Source: Heliocidaris tuberculata
Lineage: Eukaryota; Echinodermata; Echinoidea; Camarodonta; Echinometridae
Assembly (NCBI GenBank): GCA_025618425.1
Contig: CM046833.1
Coordinates: 124,001 to 188,000 of the forward strand
Direction: 5' to 3'
DNA length: 64,000 nucleotides
The notes under the pieces were generated by a model. The model ran no database searches. It saw nothing but the letters and a program-made list of their open reading frames with translations, and had not been told where the DNA came from. Positions within the stretch are counted from its first letter, which is position 1, and every line of letters starts with the position of its first letter. A program made the translations under genes and the position numbers. This document shows, piece by piece, positions 44,222 to 54,950 of this stretch.

Positions 44222-44470
44222 ATGCACTCGAATGGTATGAGGAGATGTGGCCATCTACAACAAAGTTCGAGCAAATTGTCAAGCTTGTCCCTCAACCACA
44301 GTTGATACAGCTTTGGAAGGCTCTCCACATCACCTATACATCTGATGATCTTGCTGACGAAAGGAAACGGTTGGAAGTAATGTGCAGATGGAAAGAAGAA
44401 AACAGTAAGCTTGGAAAGAAGGAGAAGGACAAGGATCTATCGAGAGCCTTGAAATCAGTAGGTTTTGATG
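44222..44470 (+). CDS. Death-fold-like domain exon D7 (internal exon)
   Basis: This exon has 249 bases (83 codons), acceptor gttccccaag (AG 44220-44221), donor gtgagt at 44471, phase 1-1. It reads DALEWYEEMWPSTTKFEQIV, LWKALHITYTSDDLADERKR, VMCRWKEEN and SRALKSVGFD. It is the fourth close paralogue and the most diverged of the D4-D7 group. Open throughout. Death-fold call as for the others, based on length, predicted helices and the helix-5 tryptophan. Confidence 0.72.
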
Positions 44471-45539
44471 GTGAGTTCGGAAAATGATAATGCACGAATA
44501 TTAATGATATTCCAGTAATTTTCCACTAATCATTTTAATTTTCCTAGTTGAAAAATTTGTCAATGTTTTGCAATTATTCGTGATAGACAAAATTTACTCA
44601 AAGAAATTTTGGGATAGTGCATATCTTAATAAGTCAACAGTGAATTATTTTCAGTAAGAAGGAAGCGATATTAGATCTGCGCTATATTTCCTATTTTCTC
44701 CCATACTTGAATTGTCCTTAGACAATAGGAGCTAGCACAAAGCGCGACCTGTTGTTTTCACTCCACTGGTCAGTAGTCTACGCATTACAAATGACAGATT
44801 ACATGTTATCATAAGATGCAGCAAATGTCTTGTTTTTAAAACGATCTGACGTTTCTCTCCCAAGGACGTTTCATAAATAATACAGTACAGTATAATATTA
44901 TAAATGAATAAAGTAACTGACCGATATTCTACCCGACTTTGAATCAGCTAAGAACTTAATTGTCAAATTACATGAACCATAAAGAAACATTATTGTGTTT
45001 AATAGCAGTCACTGGAAACATAGTATTTAGTTTTAATTACGCTGTATTACTAAGAATAGTAAGCAAATAATTACCGTTGGTGAAGGTAATGGGACAAACT
45101 ATCACTTCCGAGGCGATGTAGCTATCTTTCCGAAGCGAAGCTTTGTGACTCTATGGACTGAAGAGATCAGCGAAACGCATAAGTATTATCCCCGTCAAGG
45201 TCACGAACTTTTCTTCTCGGGTGACTGATGGGGAAAACTACTTTTTATCACGTGATTACTTTTTGACCAATCTAACAGCAAGATTCTTAGTACGTGGAAT
45301 ATAATATATAATATCATTATGTAAAGTGAATAATGATAAGCAATTCCATGTATTTGCAAAATATATTTCTTCTAAAATTATGTACCAACATCAAATACAA
45401 AATGCGGTTAATGAAACATATTCCAAAAAATGGATTTCAAAAGTTAAATAAAGTTTTTACAGTTGAAGATGTCTTGATATATGTATAAAAAATTTACAAA
45501 GACAACCAAAGAGTTTTTTTTTTCTGACTCTACTTACAG
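44471..45539 (+). other. Intron between D7 and D8
   Basis: AT-rich. It ends in a textbook acceptor (tttttttttctgactctacttacag). No other feature recognised. Confidence 0.55.
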
Positions 45540-45839
45540 GTCTGTTATCTCGTCATAAAGGTAAATTCATCTACAAAGCAGAACTGGTAGAAATGGCCCT
45601 TGATTTGATAATGGAAGACTTCCGTCCTTTTGCTCATGCTCTTGGAATAAACGAAACAAGACTTACAGCTTATACACAAGCATTTCGAGCGTCCCATCTT
45701 GGTCTTGGTTCAATAAGTTTGGTGTTACAATTATTCGAGTTGATTGGAAGCGTTTCGTTAAATACGACACAGAGACGTCCTGTCTGTGACATTCTACACA
45801 AGGCTGGCTACCACAACGTCAGAAAGCGGTTTGAGTATG
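45540..45839 (+). CDS. Death-fold-like domain exon D8 (internal exon)
   Basis: This exon has 300 bases (100 codons), acceptor AG 45538-45539, donor gtaaga at 45840, phase 1-1. The domain reads KAELVEMALDLIMEDFRPFA, HALGINETRLTAYTQAF, then LVLQLFELIGSVSLNTTQRR and CDILHKAGYHNVRKRF. This is the most Death-domain-like of all: helix 2 with a LGI turn, helix 5 (here with Phe in place of Trp), then L-x-x-AGY at the end, which is the usual close of a Death domain. It is distinct from D4-D7. Confidence 0.75.
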
Positions 45840-46130
45840 GTAAGACTTGCATTAAGTTAGTACAAAAAAATTTCACATATCTATGTTCACCTATTGGGAA
45901 GAACGACTTTTCCATTACTGACATTTATGTGAATCATTTCATGTCATAACAACGGCATTCCTAATCTTAAATTGAAAAAAAGAAGAAAGAATTACATAGT
46001 TTTTTTTCACTGAATCTTTTTCTTCTTTTTGTACTCTGTATTCTCATTTCCGAATCTACCTAATATTATCCTTTATATCTGAACACTACATAACCATTTC
46101 TTTTATTATTTCCGTTCTCTCTTTTCTAAG
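45840..46130 (+). other. Intron between D8 and D9
   Basis: Short pyrimidine-rich intron ending cttttctaag. No other feature. Confidence 0.55.
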
Positions 46131-47000
46131 CCTTTGAACCTAGCTATGGAGAATTGTTTGCTATGGCAGAGGCAGTCGCTCAAGAAGGCAAGCGTAAGAT
46201 TGATCCGGGCTCCCCTGAGAATGCCGGAAAAATGAAAAAAGCAAAGAAAGGCAACAGCAATGTAATCGTCGAAAAGGAACAGTCCCCTTCTAATGATGAT
46301 GAGAAAGGAGACAATCTACACACTGCCCAAAACAAACCAGCTGTCGATGGAGATGGAAAGACTGAGAGTGATGAGGGCTCTCACTCAACCAGCAGAGGGA
46401 AGAAACCAGCAAAGGAAAGCAACAAATACGTAATCCTCGAAATGGAACCTTCCCCTTCTAATAATGAGAAAGGAGAAAAATTACGCACTGCCCCTAGCAA
46501 ACCAGCTGACGTTGGAGATGGAAAGACTGAGAGTGATGAGGGCTCTAACGTGACCGGCGGAGAGAAGAAACCAGCAAAGGAAAGCAAACACGTAGTAAAG
46601 GGACAGACACCCATAAACGACGATGAAGAAAAAGAAAAAATACCAGGTGACCTTCAAGAAACACCACGGTTGGATGCTTCTCTGATTTCAGAAGAAGAAG
46701 AAATGAAAGGCAATGATGGTGGCGGAGCCGTCAAGACTCAAGATATCTTGGACCTAAAAGAACCCGTGAACGACATCGAAAATGAAGTCAACACTGACAC
46801 AGGCGTGTGTGGAATGGGTGTAGATGATCTGCAGAGAATGCTAGAGCAGACTAATGAAGATATTCCTGACAGCAAAGTACTTACGATGTTGAAATTTTGG
46901 AAAGAGAGAGTATGTCCCGGTTTGATCGACCATCGTGTAGTCTTAGCAGAAGGTCTACAGAACATTAACAAAGCCCATCTTGCAACTGCAGTAATTAATG
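46131..47000 (+). CDS. Long exon D9: charged repeat linker plus Death-fold-like domain
   Basis: This exon has 870 bases (290 codons), acceptor AG 46129-46130, donor gtatgt at 47001, phase 1-1. The first two thirds are disordered and Lys/Glu/Ser-rich, with about 2.5 copies of a 54-residue repeat marked by KKPAKES, a SPSN motif and DGKTESDEGS (repeats start near 46237, 46399 and 46564). Near the start KRKIDPGSPENAGKMKKAKK looks like a bipartite nuclear localisation signal. The last 65 codons (DDLQRMLEQTNEDIPDSKVL, MLKFWKERV, LAEGLQNINKAHLATAVI) form another Death-fold-like domain with the helix-5 tryptophan. The acidic serines could be casein-kinase sites. An internal ATG at 46163 could serve an alternative start. 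Confidence 0.72.
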
Positions 47001-47264
47001 GTATGTTGATGTTGCAACTTTAAAAGAAATCAGTAATCCCTGGACGAAAAATACGACGATTTTCTTAATGGGGAGAGGAAGAACTGGAAATGATTTAGCT
47101 TGACGTTGTACTAAAAATATTTAGATGATTCACGTTTTTGGTTTGTTTGCTTTGTTTTGTTTTGTTCCTTTTTTAACCTGACTTTTCCCATAATAACCCT
47201 TCCTTGATGACACACGGCGCAACCATCAAATGTTTTAAAAGGACGAGCATAATTATTTGTTTAT

Positions 47265-47298
<34 letters not shown>

Positions 47299-47942
47299 CA
47301 GAGCATTTAAAGGGAAATCCAACCTTAATAGCAAGTTGCTTTGAAAGAAAGAGGAAAAATCAGAGAAGCAGATTTGTGAAAGTTTGAACGAAATTGGACA
47401 AGTAATAAGAAAGTTATGAATTTTTGAAAGTTGTAATCACTATGCACATGGGAATTTCAAATTGGCCGAATAGGTAATGTCATTGTGATGTAGCTGTGGA
47501 CAACTCCCCCATTCACTCTAACACACAAAATGACTAAAATATCACTTTTTTTCAAAATGCATAACTCAGTAGGATCTTTTCATTCATGAGGACCTATAAC
47601 AATATGTTATCTCCAATATATTTTGAGTACTGCCCCGAGGGTAAAAGCGCCTCGAAGAAAATCGCAAATTAATGATATTTTTGTGTACGACAAATGGGAG
47701 AGTTGTCCACAAAAATGTCACAATTGACTCACCCAATTGCCAATTTGAGATTCACATAGATGTAGTGATCTCATTTTTAAAACATCTATAACTTTCTTAG
47801 TCCTTGTCCGATTTCTTTCAAACTTTCACCATCCTGTTTTCTTATTTTTCTGCTTTCACACAAATCATCTTATTACCAAGGTTTTAAGTTACGATATCAT
47901 AAAATTTACGGATTGATGTAATCTTTATCAAATTACCGACAG
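47001..47942 (+). other. Intron between D9 and D10
   Basis: Contains a T-run (47266-47296) and a foldback miniature element. It ends with ttaccgacag, a usable acceptor. Confidence 0.55.
47311..47883. mobile_element. TTAA-type foldback miniature element
   Basis: The left end AGGGAAATCCAACC follows TTAA at 47307-47310. The two halves are imperfect inverse copies (GTGAAAGTTTGAACGAAATTGG on the left against its complement near 47812-47832). The right tip is truncated. The same family type appears at 59212-60135. Confidence 0.65.
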
Positions 47943-48274
47943 GACAATACCACAGTAAAAAGACAGTCATCGATTTTATCAAGGATATGGTGGACGGAAT
48001 GGATGAAGATCGGCTTACATCTCTGAGACGTCTGTTGAAGATCAAGGAGAAAAAGAAAGATCAGATCATGTCGTCTGATGATTTATCGGGAAGGATCTAT
48101 GACTGGGTGGCAAACTGGACCAAGGAAATGGAACACTCGATTAAGAATTATGTAAAGGATGCCATGGGACTTAAAGAAATGTCAGAGCGGCACAGAAATT
48201 TCAATGATAAACTGGTAGATCACGGTTTTCTAGACCTTGCGAGGGAGATTATTAACATAGAGCAATACTGGTAA
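47943..48274 (+). CDS. Death-fold-like terminal exon D10 with stop codon
   Basis: Acceptor AG 47941-47942 in phase 1, matching the donor of D9. The frame runs 110 codons to TAA at 48272-48274. It reads KKTVIDFIKDMVDGMDEDRL, TSLRRLLKIKEKKKDQIMSS, YDWVANWTKEMEHSI, then DKLVDHGFLDLAREIINIEQ. The pattern (two N-terminal helices, DWVANW at helix 5, a last helix ending near the stop) again fits a Death fold. This is the C-terminus of the protein. A possible polyadenylation signal AATAAA lies at 48922, but the 3' UTR end is uncertain. Confidence 0.74.
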
Positions 48275-50650
48275 AACATAAGGAGACAAAGGCATTTTCA
48301 GGGAGACATTAGATCCATTCGTAGAAAATTATGTGCTTCAAATTTTGTTAAGAATACCTATGTTTGTTTCATTAATGGAGCCCTGTTTTATTTCACATAT
48401 TTCCTCTTCGACATAGTGAAGACATAAATACGTTAGTTTGTTGTTTTATTTTTAAAGTTAATCCGTCTTTAATACACTGTATCCACCCTGTATAGCAAAA
48501 CCGGCATTTATCAACAAAATTGAAACATTCTGAACTGTGTATGTTCGTCTCATAATTCTGTATAAATGTGCAATCGTGATAGCGAAAGCCATGTATAAAG
48601 TTATCCAATGAACATATTGATACAACCCCCCCCCCCTCCCCCCCAAACAAACAAAAACATAAACGAAAACAAAAACAAAAACAAAACAAAACATAAAAAC
48701 CATTCTGTATAGATACACTATCTAGATGTAATAGATAGTTGTGAATTTAAATGCAAAATCTGTCTAACCCCATGAGAAGTAGTGCTTGGACAAAGACTTT
48801 ATTACCTATTTTCTCCAACAACTCCATCTCTCTATCAGCGTATTATCTTTGGCCAACAATTTTTGTAGAGGAAAGTACAATTTTTATATTTAGATTAGAA
48901 TGGCACTGTCAGTCTCCTTTAAATAAAAATACTATCGGAGATGCATACTACCGTTTACGTGGTTTTCTCTGACAAAAGACATATTTTGAAAATTGAGATC
49001 TGGCAATTTTTTTAAGTCTTAAAAAAAAAAAACACGTAGAAATGTTATAAAAGGGTAAATGCTTTATGGACAAACTAACAAATAACTTCGTAAAAACGCC
49101 TCGCAGTATTTCAGACCTCATGATCGCGTCAGCAATACTGCACTATCATCATACTCGACAAAGGGAATCAAAACGTTATTTTGATTGTGAATTTAAGAGG
49201 GATATATCACATTTATAAAACATTAACATTCATATTATGACATCAATAACATGTAATGGGTGTACCCAGTACACTGTTTATATATTTTGTACATTATAGA
49301 CTCTTGTTTGTAAACAAAATTATGAATAGAATAACTATTGCAACAATGATCAAAGGAAGTCTCTGTAACAAAAGGGAACCGCATATTAATTTTGTGATTT
49401 CCGATTTCGATTTAAGTTTGTTACCATAAGCATCCTCAGGCTCACCAATGTACAAAATTACAATGTACAACCCCTGTCCCTGCATCACAACAGACGACTT
49501 AGACCCCCACTCCCTTCATCCAAGCTATTCGTAGGCTCTCATCCTGCGTTCAACAGGCAGGGCAGACCTAATATTTCCTGCATAACTACAGGTGAAACAA
49601 CAACATGCCCGGCTATTCTCAGGCAGCATAGAACAATTCATGCATAATGATAATCAAGGTACATAATTAAGATGCAATAAAAAAAAAAATAAAACAAATC
49701 ATCACAATTCCATGAGGAAGCTAAGAGCAGTGTGCAATAACGTTACAAATGATTTTTTTCTCCCCAAGATGATATGCTTTGCTCAAGGAATCTTTTAAAT
49801 TGTTTCGATATAATGTCGAAAGTTATGAATACTGCCATTGTGTCAAATAATTCATGTTGAGTGTGATACTGTATGTCTGTCGAAATGCTTGGTTATGACT
49901 GGTAATTTCTGTTTCTTTTCCTGTCTTGAAATACTAGCTTCTTTTACCTATATTTTCCTTCAAACATGAACAAGTTTGCTAATGGCATGTGAAGAAAATT
50001 GATTCAAATGATGATAGCTTACTCACTGAAGTAGATGAAAAAAAGAGACGCTAATTTCAATTTCACGTATATCAAATCAGTGCACCATTTAAATCATGAA
50101 TGCTGGTATTTTTATTTTGTTGTTGTTATATAATAACCATGTAAGAGATATTTTGTGTCAGCAAAACAGCTATTAGCGTATAAATACGGATAAATTAAAT
50201 GAATTAACATATCAGTTATATTCGTATTGCTTTGCCTTCTTTTACAGTGTTATGTGTTTGACGGTGAGCCATTTCGGCTGTTTTTAGACATGTTTTAAAT
50301 TCATACAAATAAAGTCCAGTACACAAATTGTTTTGAAGAAAGAATGATCTCCCTAGCTGCTAGGTGATCATGCTGTTCGTGCATATATTATGCTAATTTA
50401 CCAAATCATGATAATATTTATATTTTACACACAAATTAAAAATTGTACATGTAGGTAATTAAAAAGAAAACAAACAAAACAAAACATGTTGCCAAAAGAA
50501 TGGGACTAGGCTCGACTAGCACTTGTGCTAACTTCTAGTTCCAATTAACAACTTCACATCAGGATTAATACATCTATATTTCATTGGCATGTGCATTCAA
50601 TTTTATGTAGATTTATGACTACGTATCATTGTAAATCCATTTCTGTTCAT
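48275..50650. other. 3' flank and intergenic sequence, no gene seen
   Basis: AT-rich. It has a C-run with (CAAAAA)n near 48626-48700 and A-runs near 49021 and 49680. No exon, RNA gene or recognisable element. Confidence 0.5.
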
Positions 50651-50657
50651 TAATGTA

Positions 50658-50662
50658 TATAA

Positions 50663-50714
<52 letters not shown>

Positions 50715-50852
50715 TTATTTTACTTTTTTATTGTATATGTATTCATGTACGATTATTCCTCTTTAGTACAATGTATGATTGTTCATATTATACTGTCATT
50801 TTATGTGATATGTTGTTAATAAATTGAATCAATTAATCAATCAATCAATCAA
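50658..50852 (+). repeat. (AT)n plus probable LINE 3' tail
   Basis: AT run at 50666-50710 followed by an AT-rich stretch ending TAATAAATTGAATCAATT and (AATC)n, the type of tail found at CR1/L2-like 3' ends. Confidence 0.5.
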
Positions 50853-50904
50853 AACATTATCACGGATAGTAAATCAATAGAAAAAAAGAGCCTTTATACG
50901 TGTA

Positions 50905-51120
50905 CACTATTAAAAACGATGGGTAAATTTCAGCCAATATTGGGCAAACAGGGAACACGCATGTCTGTTGTGTAAAATATTACCCAGTATTGTGTAAATT
51001 TTACCCACTTACTGGTACAATTTATTGGGTTCATATTTACCAGATAAACAAGCACATTCCCTTTTACCAAGTATTATGTTAAATGTTACTGAACGTAGTT
51101 TTACAGAATATGCTATACAT
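50905..51120. repeat. TTACCCA-rich segment, probable element end
   Basis: The words GGGTAAA and TTACCCA alternate several times (GATGGGTAAATTTCAGCC to TTACCAAGTATTATG). It looks like the end of a miniature transposon, but no paired end was found. Confidence 0.3.
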
Positions 51121-51436
51121 GTATAATGTTTGTTTTGCGGACATAACCATTATCCTTTTAAAGGACTGTGAACAGTGTTTCGATGATATTAACGAATTTA
51201 AGTTTATTTAGTTCATGGAAAATTTCCAAGACACTGTATTTTGTCGCTTTTATGGCGTGTATGAATTAGTCAGTGCCTTGCGAAGCCTTGTTTTAAAAAA
51301 AATATTGAAATGAATATTAATTGAAAATCAAAATAGAAAAATTAAAAATAAAAATCCCACAATTAATGAAACAGATTATCCTGTTATCAAGAAAACTTTG
51401 ATTCTTGGTCATAAGGTGTGAGATGTTATGTTCATG

Positions 51437-51440
<4 letters not shown>

Positions 51441-51467
<27 letters not shown>

Positions 51468-51620
51468 TACAGAGAGAAATACAAAAAGAGAGATAGATAA
51501 AGAGAGAGAGATACAGGGAGAGAGATAAAAAGAGAGATACAGAAAGAGATAGAGATGCAGAGAGAGAGAGAGAGAGAGATAGAGAGAGTATAAGAGAGAG
51601 ATACAGAGAGAGGGGGAGAA
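51441..51620. repeat. (GA)n microsatellite, imperfect
   Basis: GAGA runs interrupted by ATACA; Leu/Ser-rich frames on the minus strand are artefacts. Confidence 0.95.
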
Positions 51621-52609
51621 GGAAGAATATCAAATTGGCTTCTCAGATTTTTAACTGTATGCCATATATAACCATGATAACCTTAACACGGTCTTCCCTT
51701 TCACCAGCCGTGTTATTTCACTTACGGATCAAGTATCCAACTTTACAGACGGTATGGGGAGAATAAAATGGAAACAGTGCCCGTCATTCAGCCAAAACCC
51801 CACCCGAGTTCAAGCATGAAAGCATTTCCTGAAGTAGCAATAGAATAATAACGTTTGCACCTCATATTAATCCGTTCTGAGTTGTATTTTGTAAACCACT
51901 TGGGTTTTTGTAGTGCTAAGACGGTATATAATTAGCAGCGAACTCCTGATAATCCATGATAAAATATAGAAAAGTGATATATTACAAACACGTGTCAAAA
52001 AGAAATGATTATATAATAAATACGTGTCAGGAGTAATATTGAACAAAATGCAGTGTAAACATAAAAATGAGTACAAGGAACTCAAAGTATTTTTTTTCCA
52101 TTTCTCGCCTATCGCTATGATATGGTTACAAAGGCATGGTTCAATATTTGGCATCACATTTATTGCAGTGTCAATAGTGAGTCAGCGAAATGGACTGAAT
52201 AATTATCAGCGGATATTTGTATTGAAACTGAAAAAAAGAATAAAACCTGGTAATAGAAAACCTTTCCATCACTAGAAATGAAATGATCAATAGTCTGCAC
52301 ACGATATAACTCCGTTTGGAGTTGTAAACCATTGAGATTTGCATTGTTATAACCAAAGGAGTAGCTACAGGGTGCACGGGGGGGGGGCACGTACCGCTCC
52401 CCCTCCCAAATTGAATGACCAAGAAACAAGTAGAAAAAAAGGAAGATAGAGAGATATAATAAGGAAGGGAGAAGGGGGGGGGACAAGAAAAAGAAAATGA
52501 CAGGGACCCCCTCCGGCACACTATCCTAACCCTTGCCCCTGTGAATTCCTGTTTAATTTTCCCAGTTAGACCGTTGCCCCCATTAGGATGCCAGTATCCC
52601 CCCCCCCCC
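51621..52609. other. No gene seen
   Basis: AT-rich with a G-run at 52379-52387, a G/A-rich stretch at 52437-52500 and C-runs near 52599-52609. No recognised exon. Confidence 0.5.
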
Positions 52610-52903
52610 TCAAATGGCTTGACTCATGCTACGCCACTGGCTCTAACGATATGTTATCAGCCGTGAACTCCTGGTAAATCATAATGTAAAAGGCACTTGC
52701 CTTGCGTTCAAATGGCTTGACCCATGCTACGCCACTGGCTCTAACGATATGTTATCAGCCGTGAACTCCTGGTAAATCATGATTTAAAAGGCACTTGCCT
52801 TGCGTTCAAATGGCTTGACTCATGCTACGCCACTGGCTCTAACGATATGTTATCAGCCGTGAACTCCTGGTAAATCATGATGTAAAAGGCACTTGCCTTG
52901 CGT
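52610..52903. repeat. Three tandem copies of a 98-bp unit
   Basis: Units start TCAAATGGCTTGAC at 52610, 52708 and 52806 and end CACTTGCCTTGCGT; they differ at only a few positions. The unit includes CATGCTACGCCACTGGC, like the end of a hAT-type element. Confidence 0.92.
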
Positions 52904-53302
52904 TCTAATCTATAAAAATCAGTATCAAGGTCTCAAGGTCATGTTTCCGTGGTGTCTTATATTCCTATGATATGATTCCATATGTTTTTTGTTCCATATT
53001 TATTTATGTGTCAATAATTAACTACGTAGCGTCTTGTAAAAAAAGTATAATTATGACTAAGGACTTATCAGGAGATGAGATAATGTTATTTGAAATATAG
53101 AACAAGCAACAAAAGGTGGTAAAGTGATATTTCAGATACATGTATATGGCAGACATGCCATTGGTAGTTTAAAATAATGTCATGTATAAATGTTATAACG
53201 ATGAAGTAGACACTTCGAAAGAGAAAAGTTCTAAATCTTGGAGCAGAGTCCATGGGGTAATGGCGTGGCATGTTAATTTAAATATTAATCGATCCCTTCT
53301 GC

Positions 53303-53935
53303 CAGAGGCGGCTCTCCCGGGGGAGGGGGGCAGGGGGCCAGCCCCCCACTTTTTAAAGTACCCCCAAAGTGCCCCTTTTTATCTGTATAAAAGTGCCCCT
53401 TTTCATAGCTGATAAGTGCCCTCTTTTCTTCGTATAGTCCCCCTTTTTTCTTTCTAATAAGTGCTCTTTTTACCTTCTGATAAGTGTCCCCTTTAACCTC
53501 AGACATAACTGCCCCTTTTGAAAACTAATAAGTGCCCCTTTCTCGTCTAATTGGTGCCCATTTTCCGTTCTAATAGTGCAGTTTTCCCTTCTTATAAGTG
53601 CCCTTTTCTCCACTGATAAGTGACCCTTTTTTCCGTATGACTGTCCCTTCTTCTTTCTAATAAGTGCCATTTTTTAACCTTCTGATAAGTGCCTCTTTTA
53701 AGTTCAGATAAGGCCCCTTTGAAATCCGACATGTGTCCCTGTTTTCGTGTAATTAGTGCCCATTTTCCTTTCTAATAGTGCATTTTTTTCATTATGATTA
53801 GTGCCCTTTTCACCTCTTATAAATGCCTCTATTTAAGTACACCTTTTACTTCAGAACAGTGCCCCTTTTCATTCTAATACTATTATTTTCCCTTTTGATA
53901 AGTGCCCCTTTCGTCTTCTATATACCTTTATATAT
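53303..53935. repeat. Imperfect tandem repeat of about 30-bp units (AAGTGCCCCTTTT)
   Basis: After a CAGAGGCGGCTCTCCC start at 53301, words such as AAGTGCCCCTTTT and CTGATAAGTGCCC recur around 20 times with drift. Lys-rich frames on the minus strand are artefacts of the repetition. Confidence 0.75.
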
Positions 53936-54460
53936 TCAATATATATATATATATATATATACCTGTATATATTTAATATATCTTACCTAAATTCCCCGAT
54001 GTCGCTTACAAACTGTACCCTAAAGTCCACAAAAGAGCCATATAGCTCCAAATAATCAGAGAGACTTTATAATAATAGATCCCCCTACTGATATCAGCAC
54101 AATGTGAGGCAGTGGAGCAGGGGGCAGGATGGGCACAAAATTCCCTAAATTATACAAGAATGAGCAGTGCCCCTAAATCATAACAGGAAGGAGGACAATT
54201 TGTTCTAATTTTTTTTTTTTTTTAATTAATTTGTAACCTAGCTACTAAGGCAACCCAGACTTGTGACTGAATTTTATTTCAGAAAATATGAGAGTCATGT
54301 CAAATTCTATGTAGGCCTATCAATTATTATGGAAACTGGAAGAAAACCGACAGACTTATTCTATATTTGCATAATTTTTTAATGACTATTTTTAAAATCA
54401 TTTGCGAATTCATTAGTATTATTATTACTGATATTAGGCCTATTATTATTAGTATCATCT
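53936..54460. other. No gene seen
   Basis: Short (AT)n at 53939-53961; otherwise anonymous. Confidence 0.5.
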
Positions 54461-54464
54461 TTAT

Positions 54465-54563
<99 letters not shown>

Positions 54564-54831
54564 CAGTGGTGAGTCCAGCCATTGAGGGGGCGCTGGCATA
54601 ATACTGGGGGGGGGGGGGGCAAGGATATTACTCAATAAATTCAATGTCACTATAATTAGGGAGGGTGCGGGAAGGGGTCGTATCGTCTTCATTTCTCGTC
54701 GTTTTCCCTTTCTTTTTCTCTTTATTTTTCTTTTCTTTATTTTATATTTTTAGCCATCAGTTGGGGGGTACGTGCCCTCCCGTGCCCCCTTTAGTGGCCA
54801 CTGACTACTAATGCTGCTGCTGCTGCTGCTG

Positions 54832-54919
<88 letters not shown>

Positions 54920-54950
54920 ACTACTACCACTACTACTACTGCTATTACAT
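54461..54950. repeat. (CTA)n microsatellite split by a miniature element
   Basis: CTA runs at 54465-54563 and 54832-54920, with (CTG)n at 54813-54831. Poly-Ser, poly-Thr and poly-Val frames here are artefacts. Confidence 0.95.
54564..54803. mobile_element. hAT-like miniature element inside (CTA)n
   Basis: It begins CAGTGGTGAGTCCAGCC and ends AGTGGCCACTG. Flanks ACTACTAC and ACTACTAA match at 7 of 8 positions, although the microsatellite makes chance matches likely. It contains a 14-base G-run. Confidence 0.6.

Noticed and set aside
48393..48718. Phe/Cys/Val-rich minus-strand frames
   Set aside because: They are produced by the (CAAAAA)n and poly-C tract.
51409..51633. Leu/Ser-rich membrane-like protein on the minus strand
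   Set aside because: Translation of the (GA)n microsatellite.
54327..54692. Poly-valine, poly-serine and poly-threonine frames
   Set aside because: Simple translation of the (CTA)n microsatellite.
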